DNA of 64,000 nt from Faucicola tetraodonis (GCA_032017425.1 DALZPW010000006.1); one strand, 5' to 3'; shown: positions 7,606 to 17,148, numbered from the stretch's first letter. The notes: generated by a model from the letters alone, not told the origin. Translations and numbers: made by a program.

Positions 7606-9423
7606 TTAAACCAAATAAGGCTCACCCACTTTGACACGCATGGTTTTACCAACACTGCTTGAATAAGTGGGTTTGGTGATATCACTGACAAACACCCAGT
7701 CGCTGGTGCATTGCTCAGGGGTGACTGTCACAATCATATAACCGCGCTGAGAGGTGTCACACCATTTTAACGTACCGCCTTTGACCAACATGGGTAACCC
7801 CAGCGATAGCTGTTTTGGGTCAACTGTCGCTAAGTATTCTTCAAAACCTGGCGATGTCACTGATTGTACCGCAAATTCCACCCCGACGGGTTCACCTTTG
7901 ACATTGACTAGATTATTTGCCCAAGCGTTATGGGTATCGCCTGCCAATACCACTAAGTTTTTTTGCATAGCGTTGGCAATACCATAAATCATCTCGCGTG
8001 CCACCGCGTAACCATCCCACGCATCTAGGTTATAAGGAATGAATGGGGCTTGCTGCAATTGTTGTACCATACTCTGCTCTTGCGGCGTCAAGGTCGTGGG
8101 CGCGGTCTGCGCTTTTTGCATTAGGGTCAGATAAGTGACGGCATCTACCCCCAAGGCAGGGTTCATAAAGTTGAGCAGTACGGGGGCAGGAATAAACATC
8201 TGCCCCATCACCACTTGCTGACCCAGAATTTGCCAAGTCGACTTTGACGCTTGCAATTGACCTGCCAGCCAATTTTGTTGGGGCAAACCAATCAATTGGC
8301 GACTGGTATCTTGCATTGCTGTGGTAAATTTCGCGCCATCTAAAGTGAGTTGACCATTGGCGTCTTTAATTAAAAAATTATTGTAATCTAGCTGTTTGTC
8401 ACGGGCAATGACACGGGTGTCTAGCATATGTAGACTGAGTAAACTACCAAAATCAAAACTACGATAAATTTGCGTCATCACACTATTACGCGTGGGCATC
8501 CATTCATGATAGGCTTTCATGGCGTCCATTTTGCGCTGATTCCAATCGCCTTCATTGGGTTGGTGGTTTTCAGCACCCGCTTTATAAGTATCATTACTAA
8601 TCTCGTGGTCGTCCCATACCGCAATCATTGGCATGGCGGCATGTACAGCTTGCAAATCTTTATCGGTACGGTATTGAGCATAGCGCAAGCGATAGCCAGT
8701 AATGGTGAGCAATTCTTCCACTGGGATGACTTCGCGCTTGAGCTGTGCGGCCTGGCTTGAAGCATAGGCAGGTACCGTTTTACCTTGGTCATCGATGGTA
8801 TGACGACCATATTCGTAGATATAATCGCCTAAATGCAGCAGCACATCAACGTCGCTGCGCTTGGCAATATCGGCATACGCATGAAAATACCCTGCAGGAT
8901 AGTTTGAACAGCTCACCACCGCAAGTTTCACTTGATTGACATTCGTGACAGGTAGGGTTTTGGTTTTGCCAATCGGACTGGTGACACCACCACATATAAA
9001 TCGATAAAAGTAAGGGGTGTTTGGCTGTAAACCCGTGGCATCCACCTTGACCGTATAATCTTGCCCACCGTTTGTTTTGCTCGTGCCTTTATTGATGATG
9101 GTGTTAAACGTATTATCACTGGCAATTTGCCAATCGACATCAAGGCTGCTGCCACTGTTCGTCGGTGTCACACGAGTCCATAAAATCACTTTGTCAGCAA
9201 GCGGGTCGCCACTGGCTACGCCATGTAAAAAGCTAACCTGCGCTGTGTTATCATTATCATCATTGTCATTATTACAGCCGGCTAGCAACATCGATGCACC
9301 TGCGGCAGTCGCAAGCGATGTTGATTGTAAAAAACGGCGACGGTTGATACTTGGGGTTGATGGCTGGGTGTCTTTAAGCAAATTGTGGATAGGAGAAGTT
9401 TGCTCAGCGGGTTGGTCAGTCAT
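7606..9423 (-). CDS. PhoD-like alkaline phosphatase/phosphodiesterase, Tat-exported
   Basis: 605 residues. It is a secreted metallophosphoesterase hydrolysing phosphate esters. The N-terminus carries a twin-arginine signal (NRRRFLQSTSLATAAG) followed by LLAGC, which could also be a lipobox, so the mature form is either periplasmic or a Tat-routed lipoprotein. An N-terminal PhoD_N Ig-like domain (VSFLHGVASGDPLADKVILWTRV) precedes the PhoD catalytic domain with VVSCSNYPAGYFHAYADIA, LLHLGDYIYEYG, AVWDDHEISNDTYK and VVLAGDTHNAWANN, the metal-ligand motifs. A strong AGAGGA site lies 7 bases before the ATG. No pho-box was identified by eye, so phosphate regulation is not claimed. Confidence 0.9.
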   Translation of the reverse strand: MTDQPAEQTSPIHNLLKDTQPSTPSINRRRFLQSTSLATAAGASMLLAGCNNDNDDNDNTAQVSFLHGVASGDPLADKVILWTRVTPTNSGSSLDVDWQIASDNTFNTIINKGTSKTNGGQDYTVKVDATGLQPNTPYFYRFICGGVTSPIGKTKTLPVTNVNQVKLAVVSCSNYPAGYFHAYADIAKRSDVDVLLHLGDYIYEYGRHTIDDQGKTVPAYASSQAAQLKREVIPVEELLTITGYRLRYAQYRTDKDLQAVHAAMPMIAVWDDHEISNDTYKAGAENHQPNEGDWNQRKMDAMKAYHEWMPTRNSVMTQIYRSFDFGSLLSLHMLDTRVIARDKQLDYNNFLIKDANGQLTLDGAKFTTAMQDTSRQLIGLPQQNWLAGQLQASKSTWQILGQQVVMGQMFIPAPVLLNFMNPALGVDAVTYLTLMQKAQTAPTTLTPQEQSMVQQLQQAPFIPYNLDAWDGYAVAREMIYGIANAMQKNLVVLAGDTHNAWANNLVNVKGEPVGVEFAVQSVTSPGFEEYLATVDPKQLSLGLPMLVKGGTLKWCDTSQRGYMIVTVTPEQCTSDWVFVSDITKPTYSSSVGKTMRVKVGEPYLV

Positions 9424-9570
9424 GGGGTTTCCTCTAGATAAGGCAAAGCAACAATATGAAAAGTCAAATTGTGATAAAAAGATACGCTATCGCTAAGAAA
9501 CATTAGCTGACTAAGGTGACAACCGTATGACGATTGAATGAACAATTAACGGCAAATTTTAGCCAATAAA

Positions 9571-9592
9571 AAAGCTGACCGAAGTCAGCTTT
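9571..9592 (-). terminator. Terminator after the 59-residue small gene
   Basis: AAAGCTGAC pairs with GTCAGCTTT around a tetraloop; on the minus strand the stem is followed by a T run. Confidence 0.7.
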
Positions 9593-9673
9593 TGTGCAGC
9601 AAAACATATAGGGAACAAAACATTCAGGCAATAAAACTAGACATAAAACCTAGTCGCTTATCAAGACTAGTAG

Positions 9674-9853
9674 CTAGATACCTGCAGCCGCTTTAAATGC
9701 CGCTTCATCAAAGTCATCACCATGGGTCACAACGATGGTGCCATTAGGGTTAACATTGACAAACTTGACCCCTTTGATGTCTTCGGTTTTCTTGATGATT
9801 TCATCAGCAGCGGCTTGGTCTGCGATAGGTAAATCGTATTTAGTTTGTGGCAT
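9674..9853 (-). CDS. Conserved 59-residue small protein, ferredoxin/HMA-like fold suspected
   Basis: A 60-codon frame from the ATG at 9853 to the TAG at 9674. It begins MPQTKYDLPIADQAAADEII and continues KKTEDIKGVKFVNVNPNGT and IVVTHGDDFDEAAFKAAAGI. Secondary-structure rhythm (strand, helix, KGV-strand, strand, helix) resembles the beta-alpha-beta-beta-alpha layout of heavy-metal-associated domains, but the CxxC metal motif is absent, so metal binding is not implied. Similar tiny proteins occur in Acinetobacter from memory. An AAGGAT-type site precedes the ATG by about 9 bases and a terminator follows, so it is an independent small gene. Function unknown. Confidence 0.75.
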   Translation of the reverse strand: MPQTKYDLPIADQAAADEIIKKTEDIKGVKFVNVNPNGTIVVTHGDDFDEAAFKAAAGI

Positions 9854-10061
9854 AACATATATCCTTAAAATATTGATAATTCTAAATTAATAACCGTGAT
9901 ATTGCCCCGTGTATAAAAAATCAACTAAAACCAATAGTCATACAAGTGTCCATTCATCCATCAGTCATATGGCATAAAATAACAAAAAATTGCGGATGTG
10001 AATAGGCCCTTTATCCGTAAAAACAACGTTTTATCAGAATTTAAGCCTCTACTATGGGCTA

Positions 10062-12215
10062 TCATGCGTTAATGTATTTGATGGCATCGGGTGTCCAATG
10101 GCTGATATATTGCTGCACTTGTGATTTGCGATTTTCATCAGCAATTAGGTACTTAGCAATCGCTTGCGCCACGATTAGCAAGCTTTCATCTCTGGCTAGG
10201 TCACTGACATAGTAGCTGTCAAATCCTGTCTGCCGTTTACCCAAAAGCTCCCCTGCACCGCGCAGTTCCAAATCTTTTTGCGCAATCACAAAGCCATCAT
10301 TGCTATCTCGCAGCACATTGAGCCGCTCGATACCCGTTTCTGACAATGGCGTTTGATAAAGCAATACGCAAAAGCTTTTTTGGGTGCCACGCCCCACGCG
10401 TCCGCGTAGTTGGTGCAATTGCGATAACCCTAATCGCTCAGCATTTTCAATCACCATCAGCGAAGCATTGGGCACATCGACCCCGACTTCAATCACGGTG
10501 GTAGCCACTAGCAAAGCGGTTTTACCGGCTTTAAAATCCGCCATGACCGCTTGTTTGTCATTGGGCTTCATTTTGCCATGCACCAAGCCAATGTTGAGAT
10601 TGAGCCTGTCATTCAAATCGGCATAAGTCGCTTCAGCGGCTTGGGCGTCAAGCACGGTAGACTCTTCGACCAGTGGGCACACCCAGTAAGCTTGTTTGCC
10701 TTGCTCGCAGTTGACAGCGATACGCTCAATCACTTCATCACGTCGGTCACGGCTTATGGTGACGGTGGTGATGGGGGTGCGGTTGGGCGGTAGTTCATCG
10801 ATGATGGACGTATCCATATCACCAAATGCACTCATGGCAAGGGTACGCGGTATAGGTGTGGCTGTCATAATCAGCTGATGCGGTGTGGTATGCGCCAAGC
10901 CTTTATCGACCAGCGCCATTCGCTGCTCCACCCCAAAACGGTGCTGCTCATCGATAATCACTAAGCCCAACTTGGCAAAATTAACATGCTCTTGAAATAG
11001 CGCATGCGTACCGACCACGATTTGCACCTCGTTGTCTTGTACTTGTTGCAAGGCTTTTTCACGCGCTTTGGCTGTTTGCTTGCCCACCAGCCAACCCACA
11101 CCGATGCCAAGCGGTTCAAACCAGCTTTTAAAGTTATTAAGATGTTGCTCCGCCAAAATCTCTGTCGGTGCCATCACCGCCACTTGCCAGCCGCTATCAA
11201 GCGCATAGCACGCCGCCAAAGCTGCTACCAAGGTTTTGCCTGCGCCAACATCGCCTTGCACGAGTCGCAGCATGGGCACTGACGTTGACAAATCTTTGAC
11301 GATTTCCGCTACTACCCGATTTTGGGCATGGGTAGGGGTAAAAGGTAAATTGGCTAACAGCCGATTGGCAAGCGCGCTTGTGGCATCACATCGCGGTGCT
11401 TTATGCTGATAAAGTTGTTGCTTGCGGTACAGTAGACTCAGCTGGTGCGCGAGCATTTCTTCGATAATGAGCCGCTGACAGGTCGGATGGCTGCGATTTT
11501 TTAACGCCGCTAATACCAACATTTGCTTGTTCAAATCGGTATAAATCGGTGGCTGATGGATAAAGCTAATGGCTTCTAGCAAGCTAAATTCCCCAAATGG
11601 GTTGTGGCTACCTGCCAGTAACGGAAACTGTTGGCTCAGCGCACTTTGTACGATTTGCCACTCAGCATCACTGATAGTAGCCATCACAGGATTGGCTTGT
11701 TTAACCGTTTGCAGCGCAAGTCGAATCAAGCTACGCAGTTTATTCTGATGCAAGTTTTTGACCGTTGGATAAACAGGTATCAGCCCTGTATTGGTCAAGG
11801 GTTGATATCCAGTAATAATTTCATATTCAGGGTGGCTGATTTGGGTGCCATACTTACTGATACTGATTTCACCAAACACACGCAAGGTATTGCCCACTGC
11901 CATGGCATCGGTCAATCCACGATAGACTTTGAAAAAGCGTAATGTTGTTTGTGCTGTCTTATCTTGCAATGTCACGCTGAGGCCCATCTTTTTGTTGTCG
12001 ACGCGGACAACGGTGCCTTGTAGCAATGCCGATTGTCCATCGACGACATCACACATATTGACCAGTCGGCTGCGATCCTCATAATCACGGGGCAAATGTA
12101 GCAACAAATCAAACACGCGCTCAATACCAAGTTGGTCAAGCTGTTCAGCGATTTTACTACCCACGCCAGCAAGTGCGGTGACAGGAAGATTAAAGATGTC
12201 AGGTTTTAGCGTCAT
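10062..12215 (-). CDS. recG: ATP-dependent DNA helicase RecG
   Basis: 717 residues. It is a branch-migrating helicase that reverses stalled replication forks and processes R-loops and Holliday junctions. An N-terminal wedge/OB domain (LLHLPRDYEDRS, then YGTQISHPEYE) spans residues 30-160. The superfamily 2 motor follows, with Walker A LVQGDVGAGKTLVA, DEQH box VIIDEQHRFGVEQR, MTATPIPRTLAM, and motif VI GLSQLHQLRGRVGRG. The TRG-motif region and C-terminal hook are present and the length is standard (about 690). Upstream of the ATG no good ribosome site is visible. It stands alone, minus strand, with a 97-base spacer to the broken NYN gene on the plus strand. Confidence 0.97.
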   Translation of the reverse strand: MTLKPDIFNLPVTALAGVGSKIAEQLDQLGIERVFDLLLHLPRDYEDRSRLVNMCDVVDGQSALLQGTVVRVDNKKMGLSVTLQDKTAQTTLRFFKVYRGLTDAMAVGNTLRVFGEISISKYGTQISHPEYEIITGYQPLTNTGLIPVYPTVKNLHQNKLRSLIRLALQTVKQANPVMATISDAEWQIVQSALSQQFPLLAGSHNPFGEFSLLEAISFIHQPPIYTDLNKQMLVLAALKNRSHPTCQRLIIEEMLAHQLSLLYRKQQLYQHKAPRCDATSALANRLLANLPFTPTHAQNRVVAEIVKDLSTSVPMLRLVQGDVGAGKTLVAALAACYALDSGWQVAVMAPTEILAEQHLNNFKSWFEPLGIGVGWLVGKQTAKAREKALQQVQDNEVQIVVGTHALFQEHVNFAKLGLVIIDEQHRFGVEQRMALVDKGLAHTTPHQLIMTATPIPRTLAMSAFGDMDTSIIDELPPNRTPITTVTISRDRRDEVIERIAVNCEQGKQAYWVCPLVEESTVLDAQAAEATYADLNDRLNLNIGLVHGKMKPNDKQAVMADFKAGKTALLVATTVIEVGVDVPNASLMVIENAERLGLSQLHQLRGRVGRGTQKSFCVLLYQTPLSETGIERLNVLRDSNDGFVIAQKDLELRGAGELLGKRQTGFDSYYVSDLARDESLLIVAQAIAKYLIADENRKSQVQQYISHWTPDAIKYINA

Positions 12216-12312
12216 ATTATAAAGTTAGCTTATCTGCCTATAATAAAAATAGCATGAAAAAACACCAAATTAAGTTAGAATACATAGCGACACAATTTAC
12301 GCTTTATAACCG

Positions 12313-12797
12313 ATGAACTCAACAAATTTATCATTTAATAATATTGCTGTTTTGATTGATGGCGATAATATCAATGCAAAAAATATTGAAAGTATTCTAG
12401 CTAAGGTCAGTACCCTTGGCACAATCGCCTGCAAGCGAATTTATGGCGACTTTAAACAAGGCAAACTAGCAATCAAATGCAAAACAATCTGTTAATGATT
12501 CGGCAAAAACCGAGTCAAAATAAGACAAAAAATCTACCAACCGATGCGACTACGCTCATTCAAGAGCAAAAATTGCTCGATGATATTTATGAGATTTTCG
12601 CCAAACCCATAATCAAAAAATTATTGACTAAAAACCAAGGTTGGCTACATATTGGACAGTTTGGCAGCGAGCTTAAAAACAAAGGCTATAACCCCACCCA
12701 ATTTGGGGTTAAAAATTTTACCCAATTGGTAGAAAATATTGCCATTTTAAAAGTTAAAAGACAACCCAGTGTCATTATGATTGCTCTACGTACTTAG
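12313..12797 (+). pseudogene. Broken NYN-domain / OST-HTH (LOTUS) protein
   Basis: Two consecutive frames make one gene. 12313-12495 encodes the first strand and helix of a NYN (PIN-like RNase) domain: NIAVLIDGDNINAKNIESIL, then KRIYGDF, after which the frame stops. A different frame (12477-12797) holds a linker and an OST-HTH/LOTUS domain (GWLHIGQFGSELKNKGYNP, FTQLVENIAILKVK). The central NYN region with the other catalytic Asp residues is missing, so an internal deletion of about a hundred codons plus at least one frameshift have destroyed the gene. In intact family members (about 240-260 residues) NYN and OST-HTH are fused. The remaining parts could only be fragments; a functional OST-HTH peptide is conceivable but lacks a ribosome site. 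Confidence 0.75.
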
Positions 12798-12804
12798 GCT
12801 TGCT

Positions 12805-13701
12805 ATGAAACCGCTTTCTTTTTTTGCCCTGATAACTACTAGCATTTGTTTTACGGTTACCGCCTGCACTAAAACGCCAGTGATAACCACCCAACCTATT
12901 AAACCACCCGTTCAACCATCAGCAAAGCCCAAAATCGCCCTTGTATTAGGCGGTGGCGGTGCCAAAGGTTTTGCTCATGTCGGCGTCATCAAGGTACTGG
13001 AAAAAAATGGCATCACCCCCGACTTAATCGTCGGTACCAGTAGCGGCAGTCTAGTCGGTAGTTTATACGCCAGTGGCAAGTCCGCTAGCGAACTTGAAGA
13101 CATCGCAACCCATGTTAGCAATAATGAATTGCTCGATTATAGCTGGAGCAAACAAGGCTTTATCGAAGGCATCAAATTACAAAACTGGGTAAATACTCAA
13201 GTCGATAATCAACCGATTGAAAAACTCCCCATCCGTTTTGCCAGTGTCGCCACCGATTTAACCACCAAGCAAAAAGCCGTCTTTGATAAAGGCAATACCG
13301 GTCTTGCGGTGCGTGCATCCAGTAGCGTGTATGGCGTTTTTGTACCGCCACGTATCAACAATAAACGCTATGGCGATGGCGGTCTGACAAGCCTTGTGCC
13401 TGTGCAAACTGCCAAACAAATGGGCGCAGATATTATCATCGCAGTAGATGTCTCAAGCCCGCCAAAAAACAGTCATCCGCAGGATTTTTGGGCGCTACTG
13501 GATAAGACATTTGCCGTCATCCCCCATCAAGCAAATGCTGCTGAAATCAAATGGGCGGACGTGGTGATACGCCCGGCCGTTGGTGATATTGGCACGACCA
13601 ATACCATAGCTAGAGAAGCGACGATAAAAGCAGGGGAAATTGCAACCTTAGCAAAGCTCAGCGATATCGAGCAAAAAATCGGCAAGTTTCAAAAATTGTA
13701 A
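12805..13701 (+). CDS. Patatin-like phospholipase, predicted lipoprotein
   Basis: 298 residues from the ATG at 12805, chosen over an upstream in-frame TTG because AGG lies a few bases upstream and the product then starts with a lipoprotein signal (MKPLSFFALITTSICFTVTAC). The patatin fold follows: oxyanion loop LVLGGGGAKGFAHVGVIK near residue 50, nucleophile elbow IVGTSSGSLVGSLYASG (GxSxG) and the catalytic Asp in YGDGGLTSLVPV. The Ser-Asp dyad is therefore intact. It is similar to RssA/YchK-type hydrolases, but membrane-tethered. It probably acts on phospholipids or lysophospholipids in the envelope; the true substrate is unknown. It starts 8 bases after the broken OST-HTH frame and is closed by a terminator. 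Confidence 0.85.
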   Translation: MKPLSFFALITTSICFTVTACTKTPVITTQPIKPPVQPSAKPKIALVLGGGGAKGFAHVGVIKVLEKNGITPDLIVGTSSGSLVGSLYASGKSASELEDIATHVSNNELLDYSWSKQGFIEGIKLQNWVNTQVDNQPIEKLPIRFASVATDLTTKQKAVFDKGNTGLAVRASSSVYGVFVPPRINNKRYGDGGLTSLVPVQTAKQMGADIIIAVDVSSPPKNSHPQDFWALLDKTFAVIPHQANAAEIKWADVVIRPAVGDIGTTNTIAREATIKAGEIATLAKLSDIEQKIGKFQKL

Positions 13702-13706
13702 ATAAA

Positions 13707-13734
13707 AAAACCGCTCATTCAATTGAGCGGTTTT
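13707..13734. terminator. Bidirectional terminator between patatin gene and exported protein
   Basis: AAAACCGCTCA / TGAGCGGTTTT (11-base arms) with a short loop, flanked by A7 on the left and TTTT on the right. Confidence 0.8.
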
Positions 13735-13780
13735 ATGCGTTGAGCCCTTCTAGGCATTGCTTCTAGGTATTGAGCGCTTA

Positions 13781-14314
13781 TTATTTTACTTTTAAACGAT
13801 ATTTCACCATCGCTACTTCATTAAGACCCAAACCTGGTACATCCCACTGTATGGCTTTATAGTAAGCCATCGGTAAGTTCTGTAGCACGCCATTCATGTT
13901 GGTTTTTAGTGGCATATATTGAAAATTGGCACCGTCCATACTACCAAACGCACGGGTTGGCTCTACATCGCTCGTGCTCACTAATTCCATATTGGCTGGA
14001 ATATTCATGGTCACTTTCATGTTGCGGATTCGGTCAGGGCTGTTATTGGTTAAGTAGCCGCGATATTCTACGACGTTGCCTGGTGCAAGGCGCGTTTGTG
14101 CATTGATGGGGCTTAACACTTCTTGACCTTGTGGATCCTGACCAACAACAGAGGCTAAAATGCGGGTTTGAACTTGACCAGCAGCGGGGGCTGAGATAGG
14201 TGCTGCTTGACTATTATCAACAGGGTCTAATGCCACCGTTGGTAGCACAGCCATTGCGGCGGCTGATGCCCCAAGTGAGGCGGTCATTAGCGCGAATACT
14301 GAAAGCTTTTGCAT
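13781..14314 (-). CDS. Exported protein of unknown function with DUF11-like strand pattern
   Basis: 177 residues. An N-terminal signal peptide (MQKLSVFALMTASLGASAAAM) is followed by an Ala/Pro/Gln-rich stretch and then a beta-rich domain: RLAPGNVVEYRGYLTNNSPD, MKVTMNIPANMELVSTSD, IQWDVPGLGLNEVAMVKYRLKV. The phrase order (Pro-Gly then YxxxxxNxS, NIPxNxEL, PGLxxxE) is like the DUF11/conserved-repeat surface domains, here in one copy. It is probably secreted or periplasmic. A strong TGGAGA site lies 7 bases before the ATG. No partner gene is adjacent. Function unknown; a surface or fibre-assembly role would be guesswork. Confidence 0.65.
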   Translation of the reverse strand: MQKLSVFALMTASLGASAAAMAVLPTVALDPVDNSQAAPISAPAAGQVQTRILASVVGQDPQGQEVLSPINAQTRLAPGNVVEYRGYLTNNSPDRIRNMKVTMNIPANMELVSTSDVEPTRAFGSMDGANFQYMPLKTNMNGVLQNLPMAYYKAIQWDVPGLGLNEVAMVKYRLKVK

Positions 14315-14693
14315 GAATATTCTCCATTAAATCATGATTTTCAAATGTTCAAAATTGTTGTGTCAGCGGGTGCTAGCGTATTCTCTTTTTTTGGCAGGTT
14401 GGCATACACCGCTGATTGGGTGGTCAAATAGGTTAATGCTCGACTATAGATTAGCATAACAAACTTTACAATTTAACTCACTAGCAAGTTGAAAGTTGCG
14501 GGATGAATTTACTAAATACAAACAGCGCAGCCAAAATCAGTAAGATTAGCTATTGTATTTTGTAAGGTTTATTGATAGCCTTATCGTTAGTCTCTGAGCG
14601 ATGCGCGCAATCACGCTGTTAAACTTACATGTATGTTTAATTAAAAGAGACAAAACTTTATCGTGCGCTGTTTGTACGTCTACTTTTTTTATC
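14315..14693. other. Divergent spacer before argA
   Basis: This 379-base AT-rich region separates the exported protein gene (minus) from argA (plus) and must hold promoters for both. The argA frame is open back to 14601 without a ribosome site. No convincing operator, repeat or RNA element was seen. Confidence 0.4.
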
Positions 14694-16172
14694 ATGTCTA
14701 CTGTTATCATGCCAACTTCAACCGATACTTCAGCAAGTTTTACCCATGGCAATGCACCACTTGCCGATGGCGAAACCATGACTGACAATAACCCTATACT
14801 TGCCTATCACGCTATGATTGATTTACCCAATACTGCCCAACAAAATGCCGCTGCCACAACCCCAGCTTATGTTACCCCGCCTTATGTATTATGGTTTCGT
14901 AACTTTGCGCCCTATATCAACACCCATCGTGGCAAGACCTTTGTCATTATGTTCAATGGCGAAGCGGTCAATCACGACAATTTTAGCCATTTGATTCATG
15001 ATTTTGCGCTGCTACATAGTCTTGGCATTAAGCTCGTACTCGTCCACGGTGCGCGTCCGCAAATTGATGCCAATCTTGCCGAGAACCATATCGAAACACC
15101 GATGGCGGATGATGTGCGCATCACTACAAAAGAAGCCATGCCGTATATCCTAAAAGCTGTTGGCTCAATTCGCCTGCAAATTGAAGCGCAGCTATCGATG
15201 GGACTTGCCAACTCGCCGATGTATGGCTCTCGTATTGATGCCATCTCAGGCAACTTCGTCACCGCCCGCCCTTACGGTATCCGTAATGGCATCGATTATC
15301 AATTTACTGGGGAAGTGCGCGCGATTGATGCCGAAGCCATCCACAACAATTTAATCCATGATCATGTGGTAATTTTGGGTAGTATGGGCTATTCTGCGAC
15401 CGGCGAAGTATTTAACCTGCTGGCTGAAGATGTGGCGCTACAAGCCGCGATTAGTCTAAAAGCGGATAAATTAATTTTCTTGGGTGAGCAAACAGGTATC
15501 TATAAAGATGGCACTCACCTGCTTAAAGAAATGATTCCGCATGAAGTGACACGCTTCTTACGGGATGTTCCTGAAAGCTCAGAAATCGCGCGTTTCTTAC
15601 GGGCAGCCAGCGATGCTTGTCAATACGGCATCCACCGTACCCATATCATCTCCTATGCCAAAGATGGTGCACTACTTGAAGAGTTATTTACCCGTGACGG
15701 CTCAGGGACGCTAATCTCCCATGACCCGTATGAAGAAATTCGCCGTGCCGATATCGATGATGTGGTAGGTTTGATTGAACTGCTAGAGCCACTCGAAGAA
15801 CAAGGTATTTTGGTCCGTCGTTCACGTGAGGGTTTAGAGAGCGATATCGAAAACTTTAGCGTGATTGAGCGTGATGGCATGGTATTAGGCTGCGCGGCTT
15901 TATACCCACTCAACGACCAAGCCGCGGAAGTGGCTTGTGTGGCTGTCCATCCCGATTATCGCAATGGTAGCCGTGGTGCAGATTTAATAGCATTCTTAGA
16001 GCAACAAGCGCGTAGCCGCGGCCTCCATGAACTCTATGTATTGACTACTCGCACCGCGCATTGGTTTGTCGAGCAGGGGTTTATGGAAGTCCCTGCTGAA
16101 TCGCTACCTGCTGACCGCTATGCCTTTTATGACAATACTCGCAATTCTAAAGTATTAAAAAAGGTGCTTTAA
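14694..16172 (+). CDS. argA: N-acetylglutamate synthase (ArgA, kinase-like plus GNAT)
   Basis: About 492 residues if started at the ATG at 14694; starts at 14601, 14709 and 14778 are also in frame and none has a good Shine-Dalgarno, so the N-terminus is uncertain. It makes N-acetyl-L-glutamate from acetyl-CoA and glutamate, the first step of arginine biosynthesis. The amino-acid-kinase domain begins at PYVLWFRNFAPYINTHRGKT and includes LVLVHGARPQID and LGSMGYSATGEVFNLLAED; the C-terminal GNAT domain includes LGCAALYPLNDQAAEVACVAV and the acetyl-CoA loop NGSRGADLIAF. The N-terminal extension before PYVLWF is long (about 60 residues) and low-complexity, longer than E. coli ArgA. In this family arginine inhibits through the kinase-like domain. 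Confidence 0.93.
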   Translation: MSTVIMPTSTDTSASFTHGNAPLADGETMTDNNPILAYHAMIDLPNTAQQNAAATTPAYVTPPYVLWFRNFAPYINTHRGKTFVIMFNGEAVNHDNFSHLIHDFALLHSLGIKLVLVHGARPQIDANLAENHIETPMADDVRITTKEAMPYILKAVGSIRLQIEAQLSMGLANSPMYGSRIDAISGNFVTARPYGIRNGIDYQFTGEVRAIDAEAIHNNLIHDHVVILGSMGYSATGEVFNLLAEDVALQAAISLKADKLIFLGEQTGIYKDGTHLLKEMIPHEVTRFLRDVPESSEIARFLRAASDACQYGIHRTHIISYAKDGALLEELFTRDGSGTLISHDPYEEIRRADIDDVVGLIELLEPLEEQGILVRRSREGLESDIENFSVIERDGMVLGCAALYPLNDQAAEVACVAVHPDYRNGSRGADLIAFLEQQARSRGLHELYVLTTRTAHWFVEQGFMEVPAESLPADRYAFYDNTRNSKVLKKVL

Positions 16173-16199
16173 AGGTACGCTTTTCAAGCCCTCATATAA

Positions 16200-16228
16200 A
16201 AAACGCTCAATAGGAATATGAGCGTTTT
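16200..16228. terminator. Bidirectional terminator between argA and the FKBP genes
   Basis: AAAACGCTCA / TGAGCGTTTT with a 9-base loop, A-run and T-run on the two sides. Confidence 0.8.
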
Positions 16229-16253
16229 TTTATAGCCAACTGGAGAAAACTTC

Positions 16254-17048
16254 TTAAAGTTTGACGGGTTGGGTCACAGGTGGATTGACTTGTAACAGCT
16301 CAATATCAAAAATCAACACGCTATTGGGTTCGATATCGGCATTGCCTGCTTCGCCATACCCCAAATTAGCGGGGATAAACAGCCGGTATTTACCCCCTTC
16401 TTTCATCAACTGTAACCCTTCTGTCCAACCTTTAATCACTTGGTTGAGTGGGAAAGTCACAGGTTCGCCACGTTTATAAGAGCTGTCAAAAATGGTACCG
16501 TCAATCAAGCGACCTTCGTAGTGGACTTTGACTTTGTCCGTCGCTTTAGGCGATTTGCCTCTCCCTTGTGTTAGCACTTGGTATTGTAGACCCGACGCGG
16601 TAGTCTTCACGCCTGATTTTTTGCCGTTTTCTAGCAAGAACTGTTTGCCTTTTGCTGCATTACTAGCTGCTAACGCTTGTACTTCTTTGGCATAGGCAAT
16701 TTCTTTGTTTTTTTGATAGTCTAGCAATACTTTTTGCATTTGTTTTTTGTCAAGATTGGGCGACTGCGCTAAGTATGCATCCCGAAATCCCTGAAAAAAC
16801 GCATCAAGATTTAAGTCATCAATACTGTCTTTGTTGCTCTCACCCATTAGATAGCCAAAGCTATAGCCGACTTGTGCCAATGCTGGGCTAGTTGCCGTCA
16901 CTGTGGACTTTGGTACATACACAGAGGACGCAACTTTGTTTGTGCCAGTGCTGGCGGGTGCGGCATTTGCACTGATTGACGTAACTGCTAATAGCATGCC
17001 AGTAGCGATGCCAGTCACTAAACTTACTTTTTTATATCCTAAACTCAT
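16254..17048 (-). CDS. FKBP-type peptidyl-prolyl cis-trans isomerase (downstream paralog)
   Basis: 264 residues from the ATG at 17048, chosen for the AAGGA site 8 bases upstream; the longer open frame to 17237 runs into the neighbouring gene and is not coding. It is a periplasmic folding catalyst: cleavable signal ending ANA|AP, an FKBP_N dimerisation region (VGYSFGYLMGESNKD, then a helical stretch), and a C-terminal FKBP domain (VKVHYEGRLIDGTIFDSSYKR, VIKGWTEGLQLMKEGGKYRL, IPANLGYGEAG, LIFDIELLQV). The FKBP active-site residues (Tyr, Phe, Asp, Ile, Trp, Tyr) are present. It is of the Mip/FkpA type and closely similar to the next gene upstream, so the pair is a tandem duplication. Confidence 0.9.
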   Translation of the reverse strand: MSLGYKKVSLVTGIATGMLLAVTSISANAAPASTGTNKVASSVYVPKSTVTATSPALAQVGYSFGYLMGESNKDSIDDLNLDAFFQGFRDAYLAQSPNLDKKQMQKVLLDYQKNKEIAYAKEVQALAASNAAKGKQFLLENGKKSGVKTTASGLQYQVLTQGRGKSPKATDKVKVHYEGRLIDGTIFDSSYKRGEPVTFPLNQVIKGWTEGLQLMKEGGKYRLFIPANLGYGEAGNADIEPNSVLIFDIELLQVNPPVTQPVKL

Positions 17049-17148
17049 TGGGATGTTCCTTTGCCATCGTGTCGATGAGTAGGGCGAGCGAACTCGATAG
17101 TTACGCTTGCCCGGCTGATTGAGATCACCTATCTGACGCCAACCCCAC

